From: Spirochaetota bacterium
Lineage (GTDB): Bacteria > Spirochaetota > Spirochaetia > DSM-27196 > PWMO01
NCBI GenBank assembly: GCA_009908735.1
Contig: JAAAOR010000060.1
Coordinates: forward strand, 1-15,591
Reading direction: 5' to 3'
Length of the DNA: 15,591 nucleotides
Position 1 is the stretch's first letter. Every line of letters starts with the position of its first letter. This document shows positions 5,775-13,988 of the stretch, one piece after another. Below the pieces are notes generated by a model. The model was not told where the DNA came from, did no database searches, and worked only from the letters and a program-made list of their open reading frames with translations. A program made the position numbers and the translations under genes.

Positions 5775-7505
5775 ATGGCCGGTCAGCCCGTCATCGTTCA
5801 AGGCGACAGCACGCTTCTCGTCGACGTGCATGATCCGGGTTTTGAAGCAGCGCGAAACGCCATCGGTGCGTTTGCCGAGCTCGAGAAATCTCCGGAACAT
5901 ATTCACACCTACCGCATGAGCCCGCTCTCTCTGTGGAACGCGGCGTCGGCAGGCTGGAGCGCCGATGATGTCATCGGTGTGCTCGACACCTATTCCCGCT
6001 ATCCGGTGCCCGATCATATCGGCGAGAACGTCCGCGACCTCATCTCCCGCTTCGGGAAGCTGGTGCTCCGCGCCTACGACCGCGACGGCGAAGCCCCCGT
6101 AGGTGAACGCGGTGATGGGGGGCGCACCCCCCGCACCGACGCCGCCTCGACCGAGCTTTTCCTCGACGTGGAGGAGGAGAGCATCCGCGCGGAGCTCGCC
6201 GCCAACAAGCGCGTGCAGGGGATGCTCCGTACCGCGGAGATGGACGAACGCTCCGGGTTCATCGTCTCCCTCTATGACCGCGGCACGCTGAAGCAGGAGC
6301 TGACCCGCATCGGCTACCCGGTCAAGGATGAGGCGCCCCTCACCGAAGGCGACTACCTGGAGGTGAAGCTCGGAGAACGCACCACCGACGGGGGTCCCTT
6401 TACCGTACGAGACTATCAGCGGGAGGCGGCGGGCGCCTTCTACGGCGACGGGCGACCCGGCACGGGTTTCGGGACCGTCGTCATGCCCTGCGGGGCGGGC
6501 AAGACGATCGTGGGGATGAAGGTTATGGAGCTTGCCGCCACCCAGACCCTCATCCTCACGACGAACGTCGCGGCAACCCACCAGTGGATCGACGAGCTCA
6601 TCGACAAGACCGAGCTCAGCCGCGAGCTCGTGGGCGAGTACACCGGCGGGAAGAAGGAAATCAAGCCGGTTACTATTGCCACCTACCAGATCATCGTCTG
6701 GCGTCCCGATCGCAACGAGGACTTTCCCCACTTCGAGCTGTTCCGGGCACGGAACTGGGGGCTCATCATCTACGACGAGGTACATCTGCTGCCCGCACCC
6801 GTGTTCCGCGTAACCGCCGAGATTCAGGCGCTGCGCCGGCTCGGGCTCACCGCGACGCTCGTGCGCGAGGATGGGCGCGAGAGCGACGTCTTCAGCCTCG
6901 TCGGGCCGAAGCGCTACGACGTGCCGTGGAAAGAGCTCGAGCAGAAGGGCTGGATCGCCGAAGCAGTGTGCTATGAGCTCCGCGTCGAGCTCCCCCCGGG
7001 GGACAAGATTCCCTACGCCACCGCCGACAGACGAGGCAAGTTCCGGATTGCCAGCGAGAACGAGCGAAAGATCGACATCACCAGGCAGCTCGTAGAGAAT
7101 CACCGCGAAGATGCCATCATGGTGATCGGGCAGTACCTCGATCAGCTCAAGCGCATTGCCAAGGACCTCGACGCCCCCATCATCACCGGAAAAACCCCCA
7201 ACGCGAAGCGCGAGGAGATCTACGCCGCCTTCCGGCGGGGCGATCAGCGCATCATCGTCGTCTCGAAAGTGGCCAACTTCGCGATCGACCTGCCCGATGC
7301 CTCGGTTGCCATCCAGGTCTCCGGCACCTTCGGCTCGCGGCAGGAGGAGGCTCAGCGGCTCGGGCGCATTCTCAGGCCCAAGGAACGAAACTCCTTCTTC
7401 TACACCCTCGTCTCACGGTTTACCACCGAAGAGCAGTTCGCGGCCAATCGTCAGAAGTTTCTCACCGAGCAGGGCTACAAGTACCACATCGAGATCTGGG
7501 AGTAG
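5775..7505 (+). CDS. XPB/Rad25-type DNA repair helicase
   Basis: A 576-residue SF2 helicase of the bacterial XPB family. Such helicases are ATP-dependent 3'-5' DNA unwinding enzymes; the eukaryotic member opens DNA in TFIIH, while the bacterial role is probably repair but poorly defined. Order: an XPB N-terminal domain (about 8-98), a damage-recognition-like region (about 135-210), then RecA domain 1 with Walker A CGAGKT (239-244), DEVH box (334-337), LTAT (358-361), and the XPB-specific Arg-Glu-Asp motif (364-366). RecA domain 2 follows a thumb-like segment, with ITGKT, VSKVANFAIDLP and motif VI QRLGR (527-531). All expected motifs are intact and the length fits the family. The ATG at 5775 lacks a Shine-Dalgarno and lies 8 nt after TATCAT. 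The next gene begins 3 nt after its stop. Confidence 0.95.
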   Translation: MAGQPVIVQGDSTLLVDVHDPGFEAARNAIGAFAELEKSPEHIHTYRMSPLSLWNAASAGWSADDVIGVLDTYSRYPVPDHIGENVRDLISRFGKLVLRAYDRDGEAPVGERGDGGRTPRTDAASTELFLDVEEESIRAELAANKRVQGMLRTAEMDERSGFIVSLYDRGTLKQELTRIGYPVKDEAPLTEGDYLEVKLGERTTDGGPFTVRDYQREAAGAFYGDGRPGTGFGTVVMPCGAGKTIVGMKVMELAATQTLILTTNVAATHQWIDELIDKTELSRELVGEYTGGKKEIKPVTIATYQIIVWRPDRNEDFPHFELFRARNWGLIIYDEVHLLPAPVFRVTAEIQALRRLGLTATLVREDGRESDVFSLVGPKRYDVPWKELEQKGWIAEAVCYELRVELPPGDKIPYATADRRGKFRIASENERKIDITRQLVENHREDAIMVIGQYLDQLKRIAKDLDAPIITGKTPNAKREEIYAAFRRGDQRIIVVSKVANFAIDLPDASVAIQVSGTFGSRQEEAQRLGRILRPKERNSFFYTLVSRFTTEEQFAANRQKFLTEQGYKYHIEIWE

Positions 7506-7508
7506 GCG

Positions 7509-9641
7509 GTGGCGGACATTTCTCAGTGGCGAAAGACCCTCCTTACCCTGCCCGACACATCTTTCTTCGAGCTCGTGCGGAACTACCTCGGCGAGGTCCA
7601 GACTCCCTTCAACAAACAGTCGCTGCTCGACCGTCTCCAGGCCTTTCTCAAGCGCCCGGCAACCCGGGAGGCGATGATTGCCTCCATCGACGAGAATGAC
7701 GCCCGCTTCCTCTCGGCCGTCGAGTTCCTGGACGGACCGGTGCGGGAGCAGCTCCTGTCCTTTCTCGGAGCAGAGTACACTCGCCTGGAAATCCAGAATC
7801 GACTGCTCAACCTCCAGGACCGATTACTGGTCTTCCCGGAGGCGGAGTCCGACCGGCTCTACATCAATCCCCTCCTCGAGCCGGTGCTCTCCGGGCGCAT
7901 TATCGGCCCGTCGGTGCTCTTCCCACGCACACCGGTGGAGCACGAGCCCGAGGGCGAGCCTTGGCTGACCGACACCCTGCTCGCAGCACTGTTCTCGCTG
8001 CTTATGGAGCAGCCGCTATCGTTCCGCGCCGACGGCCGGCTGAAAAGGCGCGACCACAGGCGCCTCTCGGACGCCGCCCCGCTCCTCCTCGAGGATGAGG
8101 GCCGGCCGCTGGAGCTCGTGCGCCACGCGTTCTCCACCCTCGGACTGGTGGAGGACGACGGGACCGATATGAAGGTGATCGTCGACTCCTGGCGCGATTT
8201 CGCGCGCCTGTCGACGCCCGGGCGCCTGGCCACTACATGGGCTGCAGCCGCCGGACTGGGGGTCGACGCCGGCTGTGTGCTTCAGACCACGCTCACGAGC
8301 GTGGAGCCGGGCTACGCCCTTCGCGAGTCCCACCTTCTGCAGCTCATGGAGGTCGCTGCAGGCGAGTGCGGCACCCGGTCGGTAGCAGGGAGCGCAGCGC
8401 CGGCAGTGGGCCCCGAGCCTGCCACGTCGGACTCGGCCGGGACCTCGGTTCTCGAAGTGCTCTGCGAGCTCGGCGTCTTCTTCGATGGTGGAGAGGCCCG
8501 CTACGCGCCGCGCGCCGCTGCCCGCTCAGCGTTGGCCCCCGGCGAAGACGGGGGTGGAGACGTAGCCGGGGCCGCCGACGCCGTCGGTAGCACCGCCTCG
8601 AAAAGCGACGGCCCGAACGCCGTCCCTGCCGGCGTGGTCACGCCCAGTTATCAGCTCACCATCACCCCCGCCGCTACCCTCGCGCAAGCTCTCCCCGCGG
8701 TAGCTGCCGCCGAGCTGCAACGCTACGACCGCTACTGCGAGTACGAAATCCGGCGTGACGCCGTGGTCCGGGCCTTTCGCGGGGGCTTCCGCGGGTCGGA
8801 AATCACCACCGCCCTCGAAGAGCTCCACCACGCGCCGCTTCCACAGAACGTGGCATTTTCAATATCAACCTGGGGGGATGAGTACGAGCGGATCGAGCTC
8901 CTCGACGGCGTGGTTCTCCTCGTCGATGAGAGCCACGCCCCGATGCTCGAGCACAGCCCGCAACTCGCGCCGTTTCTCCGCCGCCGCCTCGGACCCGGCG
9001 CCTTTCTCCTCTCGCGGGCTGAGGAACGGGAATGGCGACAGGCGCTGGGGGACGCCGGTGTCGGGGCCGTACCGGAGGTGAAGACCATGGGCACTGCCGC
9101 CACCTCGGAGCTGCGCCCCTATCGCTTTCGCGAGCCACGCCGTGTGGCTCCGCCGGGCGGCACGCAGGGGGGCGCCGCGGGCGCCGACACGGCCGACACT
9201 GGAGTGGACCCTGGGGCCCTCGTTGGGGACCGCGAGGCCCAGCAGGAGACGCTTCTCGCGGCGGCCGATGCCGCGCCCCTCGGAGATGAGCAGCGAAGAG
9301 AGGTGCGGCGCCGCATCGAGCGCAGGCTCATCGTGGTGCCCGAGCAGATTAGCCGGGCAGTGGTCCCACGAGACGTACCCGAGGCTCGGGGCCTCGATTA
9401 CGTGGGGAAAGTGCGGCTCATCGAGCAGGCCCTTTCGCGCGGCACCGACTATCTCGAGATCGTGGAGCGGGGAAGCGGAGGCGGGCCGCAGCGACTCTTC
9501 CTCCGCCCCGGCCGCCTGGACAAGCGCAGCTCGCACCTCCTGCTGCAGGGCGAAACCGTGGGCGAGGGGCGAGAGATCAGCGTTCGGGTGGACAAAATCG
9601 GACTGGTGCGCGTGGTGCGCGGCACACTCTTCGTACGCTAA
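7509..9641 (+). CDS. XPB-associated protein with XPB-N (Helicase_C_3-like) and WYL-like C-terminal domains
   Basis: A 710-residue protein beginning with GTG three bases after the XPB stop; GGGAG at the end of the XPB gene, 6 nt before the GTG, serves as Shine-Dalgarno, so the two are one operon. It lacks Walker motifs and is not a helicase. Residues about 1-285 are helical with winged-helix-like stretches. About 288-375 holds Ala/Gly/Pro-rich linkers. About 381-525 aligns by eye with the N-terminus of the XPB upstream (both run through a basic Tyr-rich strand, an Ala-Gly/Gly-Phe helix, a Pro-Val/Leu-Pro turn, then a strand ending in Leu-Val-Leu/Val-Leu-Leu). Residues about 640-710 resemble a WYL-like barrel. 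Actinobacteria have a similar neighbour of XPB. It may regulate the helicase or recruit it to DNA; this is an inference. Confidence 0.8.
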   Translation: MADISQWRKTLLTLPDTSFFELVRNYLGEVQTPFNKQSLLDRLQAFLKRPATREAMIASIDENDARFLSAVEFLDGPVREQLLSFLGAEYTRLEIQNRLLNLQDRLLVFPEAESDRLYINPLLEPVLSGRIIGPSVLFPRTPVEHEPEGEPWLTDTLLAALFSLLMEQPLSFRADGRLKRRDHRRLSDAAPLLLEDEGRPLELVRHAFSTLGLVEDDGTDMKVIVDSWRDFARLSTPGRLATTWAAAAGLGVDAGCVLQTTLTSVEPGYALRESHLLQLMEVAAGECGTRSVAGSAAPAVGPEPATSDSAGTSVLEVLCELGVFFDGGEARYAPRAAARSALAPGEDGGGDVAGAADAVGSTASKSDGPNAVPAGVVTPSYQLTITPAATLAQALPAVAAAELQRYDRYCEYEIRRDAVVRAFRGGFRGSEITTALEELHHAPLPQNVAFSISTWGDEYERIELLDGVVLLVDESHAPMLEHSPQLAPFLRRRLGPGAFLLSRAEEREWRQALGDAGVGAVPEVKTMGTAATSELRPYRFREPRRVAPPGGTQGGAAGADTADTGVDPGALVGDREAQQETLLAAADAAPLGDEQRREVRRRIERRLIVVPEQISRAVVPRDVPEARGLDYVGKVRLIEQALSRGTDYLEIVERGSGGGPQRLFLRPGRLDKRSSHLLLQGETVGEGREISVRVDKIGLVRVVRGTLFVR

Positions 9642-9667
9642 GCCGTGCGCTAAGCCGTACGCTAAGC
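9632..9667 (+). repeat. Three tandem 12-bp repeats over the stop codon, giving three in-frame TAA
   Basis: The unit CGTACGCTAAGC occurs three times in a row (the middle copy has one change, CGTGCG). The first copy holds the last codons and TAA of the XPB-partner gene (9639-9641). As 12 is a multiple of three, the next copies place TAA in the same frame at 9651-9653 and 9663-9665. The array fills most of the 29-bp gap between the convergent genes and contains the palindrome CGTACG. No intrinsic terminator was seen here. Confidence 0.85.
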
Positions 9668-9670
9668 CCT

Positions 9671-11188
9671 CTAAAGAACGTGCTCGAAATGGGCGGCCTG
9701 GGCGAGGGCCTGTTCCTCGAACATGCTCGTGCCCGGAATGATCAGGCAGCCCGCGGCCGCCGCGCGCGTGAGGAAGCGAGTGTGCTCGGGCGCGTAAATC
9801 AAATCGTAGGCAATCTCGTGTCCCCGGAACTCGTAGAAGGCCAGTGGGTCGGCGGTGACCTGCGGCTCCATGCCCACCGAGGTGGTCTGCACGATGAGAG
9901 TCCCGTGCTCCTCGATGAGGGATGCGGCGTCAGGCCCGAGCGCCGCAACCACGGGCTGCTCGCCACCGACGGCATTCGCGATGTCCGCGCCCATGCGCTT
10001 GGCGCGCTCGGGCGTACGATTGACGATGCAAAGCCGCACTCCCAAGCGCAGGAGCGCGAACACCACCGCCCGTGCCGCACCGCCGGCGCCCACCACGGTC
10101 GCCCGCATACCGTCGAAGGCTTCCGGGCCGCTCGCACCAATGGCCCGCTCGAGCGGCAGCAGGAACCCCGGAACGTCGGTGTTGATCCCGCGTCGCCGCC
10201 CGTCGGTGAAGAGGACCGTATTGCAGGCGCCGACCGGTACCACGGACTCGTCGGACTCGTGGAGGTGAGGGATGACCGCTTCCTTGTGCGGAACGGTCAC
10301 CGAAAGGCCACGTATATCGAGGCGCGAGGCGGTTTGGAAGAATGCATTGAGGTCGTCGACGTGGAAGGGAACGTAGAGGGCGTCGAGGTTCTTCTCGCGA
10401 AACTGACGGTTGTGGTACTCGGGCGAGGCGGAGTGGAGCACCGGATTTCCTATGATGCCGAATACCCGGGTGGCCTCCGACTGCTCGCGGTAGCGGTAGG
10501 TCTCGGCAAGGATGTTGGGTGTGACATGGCCGGGAGCGGCCGCGACGTTGGGGTTCATACTTGCGGAAGCATAGGAAAGATAGCCCCCAAAGCGCGGAGC
10601 TGCCACGCGTGTGGGGAACCCCACGGCTCCCATGCCGATGATGATGCGATCCCGTGGACCGGAATCGAGAAGCAACTCGATGAGCGCGAGCAGATCCGCC
10701 GAGCCGCCCGGCGTCACCGCAAGCTTAGGGATTTCCCCATCCCGAGCGGAGAGCTCCTGATACAGGCCCCTGAGGTTCTCGGGCATTCCCTCGAAGTCGT
10801 GGACGGATCGAATGACCCGTGTTCCGGAAGACTCTGCACGCTCGGCAAGCGCGCGGCCCTCGGCGCTCTCGGCGAGGTCGAGCTCGAGGTCGACATATTC
10901 GAATTCTCCGTGCACAAGCACATGTGAGAGCAGCGCGAGACGCTCGGCCTCGCTGTGACTCCAACTCCCGCCGTCTGCTGGGCGACGAACCGTGAGTATA
11001 CAGGCCGGCCCCGCCGTATCGCCTCTTGTCATCCTGGCAAGCTCACCGGGAAACCGGGCGACTGAATCCGCGTCCGGATTCGCCAGACGGTCTACCCGAA
11101 GCTCGACAAGATCGATCGAGGCGAGATTGCCTCTCACGTCCGCGAGGCCTTCGGAGATAGTGTCCCGCGTGAGAGTTAGGCAGATCAT
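9671..11188 (-). CDS. aroDE: Bifunctional 3-dehydroquinate dehydratase (type I) / shikimate dehydrogenase
   Basis: A 505-residue fusion that catalyses steps three and four of the shikimate pathway. Residues 1-235 are a type I dehydratase: Glu29 and Arg31 in VELRVD, Arg68/Arg69, the catalytic His130 (SVHDF), the Schiff-base Lys155 (IPKLAVTP), and Arg194. Residues 241-505 are an AroE domain: HSASPEYHN (Ser253, Ser255), Lys302 in PHKEAV, Asn323 in GACNT, Asp338 in INTDVPGF, VVGAGGAARA and NRTPERA, which suits NADP, and Gln493. One oddity: the usual Ser-Ala-Pro-Gly-Gln that binds the substrate carboxylate reads Ala-Ala-Pro-Gly-His (217-221). The ATG overlaps the EAL stop as ATGA, so the gene is translationally coupled to it. 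It converges on the XPB pair. Confidence 0.95.
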   Translation of the reverse strand: MICLTLTRDTISEGLADVRGNLASIDLVELRVDRLANPDADSVARFPGELARMTRGDTAGPACILTVRRPADGGSWSHSEAERLALLSHVLVHGEFEYVDLELDLAESAEGRALAERAESSGTRVIRSVHDFEGMPENLRGLYQELSARDGEIPKLAVTPGGSADLLALIELLLDSGPRDRIIIGMGAVGFPTRVAAPRFGGYLSYASASMNPNVAAAPGHVTPNILAETYRYREQSEATRVFGIIGNPVLHSASPEYHNRQFREKNLDALYVPFHVDDLNAFFQTASRLDIRGLSVTVPHKEAVIPHLHESDESVVPVGACNTVLFTDGRRRGINTDVPGFLLPLERAIGASGPEAFDGMRATVVGAGGAARAVVFALLRLGVRLCIVNRTPERAKRMGADIANAVGGEQPVVAALGPDAASLIEEHGTLIVQTTSVGMEPQVTADPLAFYEFRGHEIAYDLIYAPEHTRFLTRAAAAGCLIIPGTSMFEEQALAQAAHFEHVL

Positions 11189-12717
11189 TGCTCGCCCGAA
11201 ATGCGGGGATTCATCCGGCCGGACTTCAGGAAGGGCTCGAAGTCTCGCGCCGACACCGGCGGTGAGTAGAGATAACCCTGGATGCTGTCGCAGCCCTCGG
11301 CGATGAGGAAATCACGCTGCTCCGGCGTCTCCACGCCCTCGGCAAGAGACTCGATGCGAAGGCTGCGAGCCATCGCGATAATGGCGCGCACAATTTCCTG
11401 GTTACTCTGATTGGTGGTCACGTCCTCCACAAACGAGCGGTCGATTTTGAGGGTGTGCACCGGGAATCTCTTGAGGTATGAGAGCGATGAATAGCCGGTG
11501 CCGAAGTCATCGATGGAGATCCGTACACCTCGCTCATCGAGCATCTTCATCGTACGGATTGCCGCCTCCGGATCCGCCATGATGGCGCCCTCGGTGAGCT
11601 CGAGCTTGAGATGGCGACCGTCGAGCCCGAGGGCATCGAGGATGCCTTCGATGCGCACGACGAGGTCCTGCTGCTTGAACTGCGCCGGGGAGAGATTCAC
11701 CGACATGTGCAGGTCCCGCCGGCCGGTTTTCGCCCAATCCCGAAGCTGACGCGCGGCGTTGTAGAGCGTCCACTGTCCGAGGAGGCGAATCTCGCCTGTC
11801 TCTTCGGCGATCGGGATAAACAGGACAGGCGAGAGCGGACCGAGTTGAGGATGGAACCAGCGGATAAGTGCCTCGGCGCCCACGAGCTGCCCATTTCTGT
11901 CGATAAAGGGCTGGTACACGAGGCGGAAATCCTCGAACCCGGTCTGAGAAACCTTAGAAAGCGATCGCTCGATCTCGGCTCGCTCCCGATAGCGGTTGCC
12001 GATCGTCTCATCATAGATCACATAGCGGCCGCGTCCGGACTCGCTCTCGGCGAGGGCGATGTAGGCGTTTCCCAGAAGCTCCTCTTTCGCAAGCCCCCCG
12101 GTGTTCAACGACAGCCCGAGGTGGCATCCGAACACCACGTCTTTGGCCGGCGGCTCGTGAGGCCGGGAGACGGCATCCACGATGCGTGTTGCCATGAGCT
12201 CCGCCGCGTCGATATTTGGTATGCCGGGCAGGGCAAAGAGAAACTCGTCGAGCCTGTCGGATTGATACAGATACTCCCCCAAAAGGCCTTTCAAGCGGTC
12301 AGCGGTATTGAAAAGAAGCGCCTTACCGCGGTCGCGGGTGTCCTTGATCCGGTCGTAAGAGTTATCAAGCCTGAGAACACCCACGGCAACGCTACCGGAG
12401 TGTCCGTACCGTCGTTCGGGGTCGAGGAGCCCCGCCACCGCCCTGTCGAACTGGCGGCGGATGGGAAGTAGCGTGTGTTGATTCTTGTTCACCAGGTCTT
12501 CGAGCCAGGCCGTCGTTTCTTCCGCTTCGGTGAGCTTACGCCGAAGCTCGGCGTTCTCTGCTTCCAGGCGCTCCACTTCGGAGTCTATCTCGCCCACCTT
12601 GCCGGTGTCGGAGGGCTCACCGGTATCGTTGGACTCCCGTGCTTCGCCAGACTCGTGGGCAGTGGCCCCGCTCTTGTTGTATCGCTGCATATCGTAGTAC
12701 TGCTGCATATCAGACAT
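11185..12717 (-). CDS. Cytosolic c-di-GMP phosphodiesterase: degenerate GGDEF plus intact EAL
   Basis: A 510-residue soluble protein. Residues 1-45 are polar low complexity (Ser/Glu/Thr/Gly), 44-80 a coiled coil, about 90-245 a GGDEF-like domain in which the active motif reads RLDEF (155-159), so cyclase activity is unlikely though GTP binding is possible. Residues about 262-500 are an EAL domain with all usual catalytic residues: Glu282 of EAL, Asn341, Glu373 and Glu376 in LELTEG, Asp403/Asp404 in DDFGTG, Lys424, Glu460 in EGVET, and Gln480. It should hydrolyse c-di-GMP to pGpG. No sensor or membrane segment is present, so input may come through the N-terminus. Start: the ATG at 12717 shares its A with the preceding TGA stop; an in-frame TTG one codon upstream is rejected. 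It overlaps aroDE at its own end. Confidence 0.92.
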   Translation of the reverse strand: MSDMQQYYDMQRYNKSGATAHESGEARESNDTGEPSDTGKVGEIDSEVERLEAENAELRRKLTEAEETTAWLEDLVNKNQHTLLPIRRQFDRAVAGLLDPERRYGHSGSVAVGVLRLDNSYDRIKDTRDRGKALLFNTADRLKGLLGEYLYQSDRLDEFLFALPGIPNIDAAELMATRIVDAVSRPHEPPAKDVVFGCHLGLSLNTGGLAKEELLGNAYIALAESESGRGRYVIYDETIGNRYRERAEIERSLSKVSQTGFEDFRLVYQPFIDRNGQLVGAEALIRWFHPQLGPLSPVLFIPIAEETGEIRLLGQWTLYNAARQLRDWAKTGRRDLHMSVNLSPAQFKQQDLVVRIEGILDALGLDGRHLKLELTEGAIMADPEAAIRTMKMLDERGVRISIDDFGTGYSSLSYLKRFPVHTLKIDRSFVEDVTTNQSNQEIVRAIIAMARSLRIESLAEGVETPEQRDFLIAEGCDSIQGYLYSPPVSARDFEPFLKSGRMNPRISGEQ

Positions 12718-13982
12718 CAAAACACCCAGTCGAGAGAGGGAATCGGCAAACAGAGGATCCAGCCGAGCTCCTCGAGAAGCTCGGACGATGCATCGAGCTC
12801 ACCGGTAAGCGCAAGCGAGAGCGGCGAGGCGGCTCCGAACCACAGCCGGGAAAACGCGTTGACCGTGGAATGCATCGTCGGAAGCGCGTTCTCGCGTCCG
12901 GGACGTGCATGAGAAACCTCGCCAACGGTGACCACGTATGTACCGGCCGTGCCGCTCCACCCGTCCGAATCCTGAAGATATCGCGCGATGGGATCTTCTA
13001 ACTGGAGATTGAAGGAAATTTGTCCCCGATCCGGCACTGATGTTACCGCCATCACTTTCTCCAGGTCGAGTATCCGCACCTGCCAGTAGGCGCTGCTCTC
13101 CCAGCTCGTCTCCAGCTCGCTGCGTTTGGTTCGGGTGCGATTGCGGAACGGCTGATCGAGCAAGTCCTGCATATGCACCCATCGGGGTTCCTTCATCTGA
13201 ACGCAGTAGACCTGATCTCCGAGCCCCTTGATCAGACGCAGGAGCTCGAGAAACTGCTCCGGCGTTTCGTAGGCGAGCCACTCTACTCGATAGGGGCCGT
13301 TTTCGCCCTTGGGCACCGCCCACAGATGATGGGTGAGGCGGCCGTCCTCGCTGAAGTAGCCCAGCCCGAACCCGCCCTTGCAGAGGATCATCTCAGCGCT
13401 GCTGGCCGCCTCCGGGAGAATCGTACAGGAGCCGTGGATGCGCATTCGGTGAAGTCGGCTCTCGTGAATGAGCGCGGCGTCTTTCATCGTCAGCCGATGG
13501 GGGACCGACGGGCGTCCTTCCACCCGCAGCGCGGCGGGGTCGAAGGAGATAAACCGTTCGTAGGCACCGGTACCGTAGCCGAGGTGGTCGTAGAAACCCT
13601 GATCGAACATCCCGAGCAGGGATACGAGCTCTCCCTCCCGCGCGTCGTTCGCGAGGGCGTGCGCGGTGAGGCGACGGGCAAGCCCCTGCCTGCGCCCGAC
13701 GCGACTGGTGGAGACCGCCATGACCGCTCGCATACGGATCTCCTGCGACAGATACATGACCGTGCCGGGCATCGTGGCCACCATGCATTCCGGGGAGTTT
13801 CTCAGCTCCGCAAGCCACGCATCGGCGCCGGAGAGAAAAACCGCAAGGCCTTCCTGCTCCCGCTTCTCGTCCTCGATCCACCCTACTTCGTTCCAGATCC
13901 GTATGGCCGCGGACCGGTCGGCGGGATCGCTGTAGCGTCGCATCCTGATATCGAGTTGTTGCTGATCCCGCCTTCGTTCCAT
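12717..13982 (-). CDS. Eis-like GNAT family N-acetyltransferase
   Basis: A 421-residue protein with the three-part Eis architecture: an acetyl-CoA-binding GNAT domain (about 10-150), a second GNAT-like domain (about 160-290), and a C-terminal sterol-carrier-like domain (about 295-421). The acetyl-CoA loop VSTSRVGRRQGLARRL spans 90-105. Tyr131 in GFYDHLGYG matches the Tyr that acts as general acid in mycobacterial Eis, and the chain ends in Phe, as in Eis, where the terminal carboxylate takes part in catalysis. Substrates are likely amines, but which ones cannot be told. I chose the ATG at 13982, with GGAG 6 nt upstream; the longer frame from GTG 14021 begins almost on the upstream terminator's T-run. 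Its stop overlaps the next start (TGATG). It heads the GNAT-EAL-aroDE cassette. Confidence 0.85.
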   Translation of the reverse strand: MERRRDQQQLDIRMRRYSDPADRSAAIRIWNEVGWIEDEKREQEGLAVFLSGADAWLAELRNSPECMVATMPGTVMYLSQEIRMRAVMAVSTSRVGRRQGLARRLTAHALANDAREGELVSLLGMFDQGFYDHLGYGTGAYERFISFDPAALRVEGRPSVPHRLTMKDAALIHESRLHRMRIHGSCTILPEAASSAEMILCKGGFGLGYFSEDGRLTHHLWAVPKGENGPYRVEWLAYETPEQFLELLRLIKGLGDQVYCVQMKEPRWVHMQDLLDQPFRNRTRTKRSELETSWESSAYWQVRILDLEKVMAVTSVPDRGQISFNLQLEDPIARYLQDSDGWSGTAGTYVVTVGEVSHARPGRENALPTMHSTVNAFSRLWFGAASPLSLALTGELDASSELLEELGWILCLPIPSLDWVF

Positions 13983-13988
13983 CCTGCA

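Noticed and set aside
4120..5919. A 599-residue open frame on the plus strand
   Set aside because: It is the antisense of the PIN-PhoH gene, whose motifs are clear. Long antisense frames are common in GC-rich DNA, and its translation shows no known domain.
5763..7103. A 446-residue open frame on the minus strand
   Set aside because: It is the antisense of the XPB helicase gene, which has a full motif set.
9680..10927. A 415-residue open frame on the plus strand
   Set aside because: It lies opposite aroDE; both domains of AroDE have intact signatures and this frame has none.
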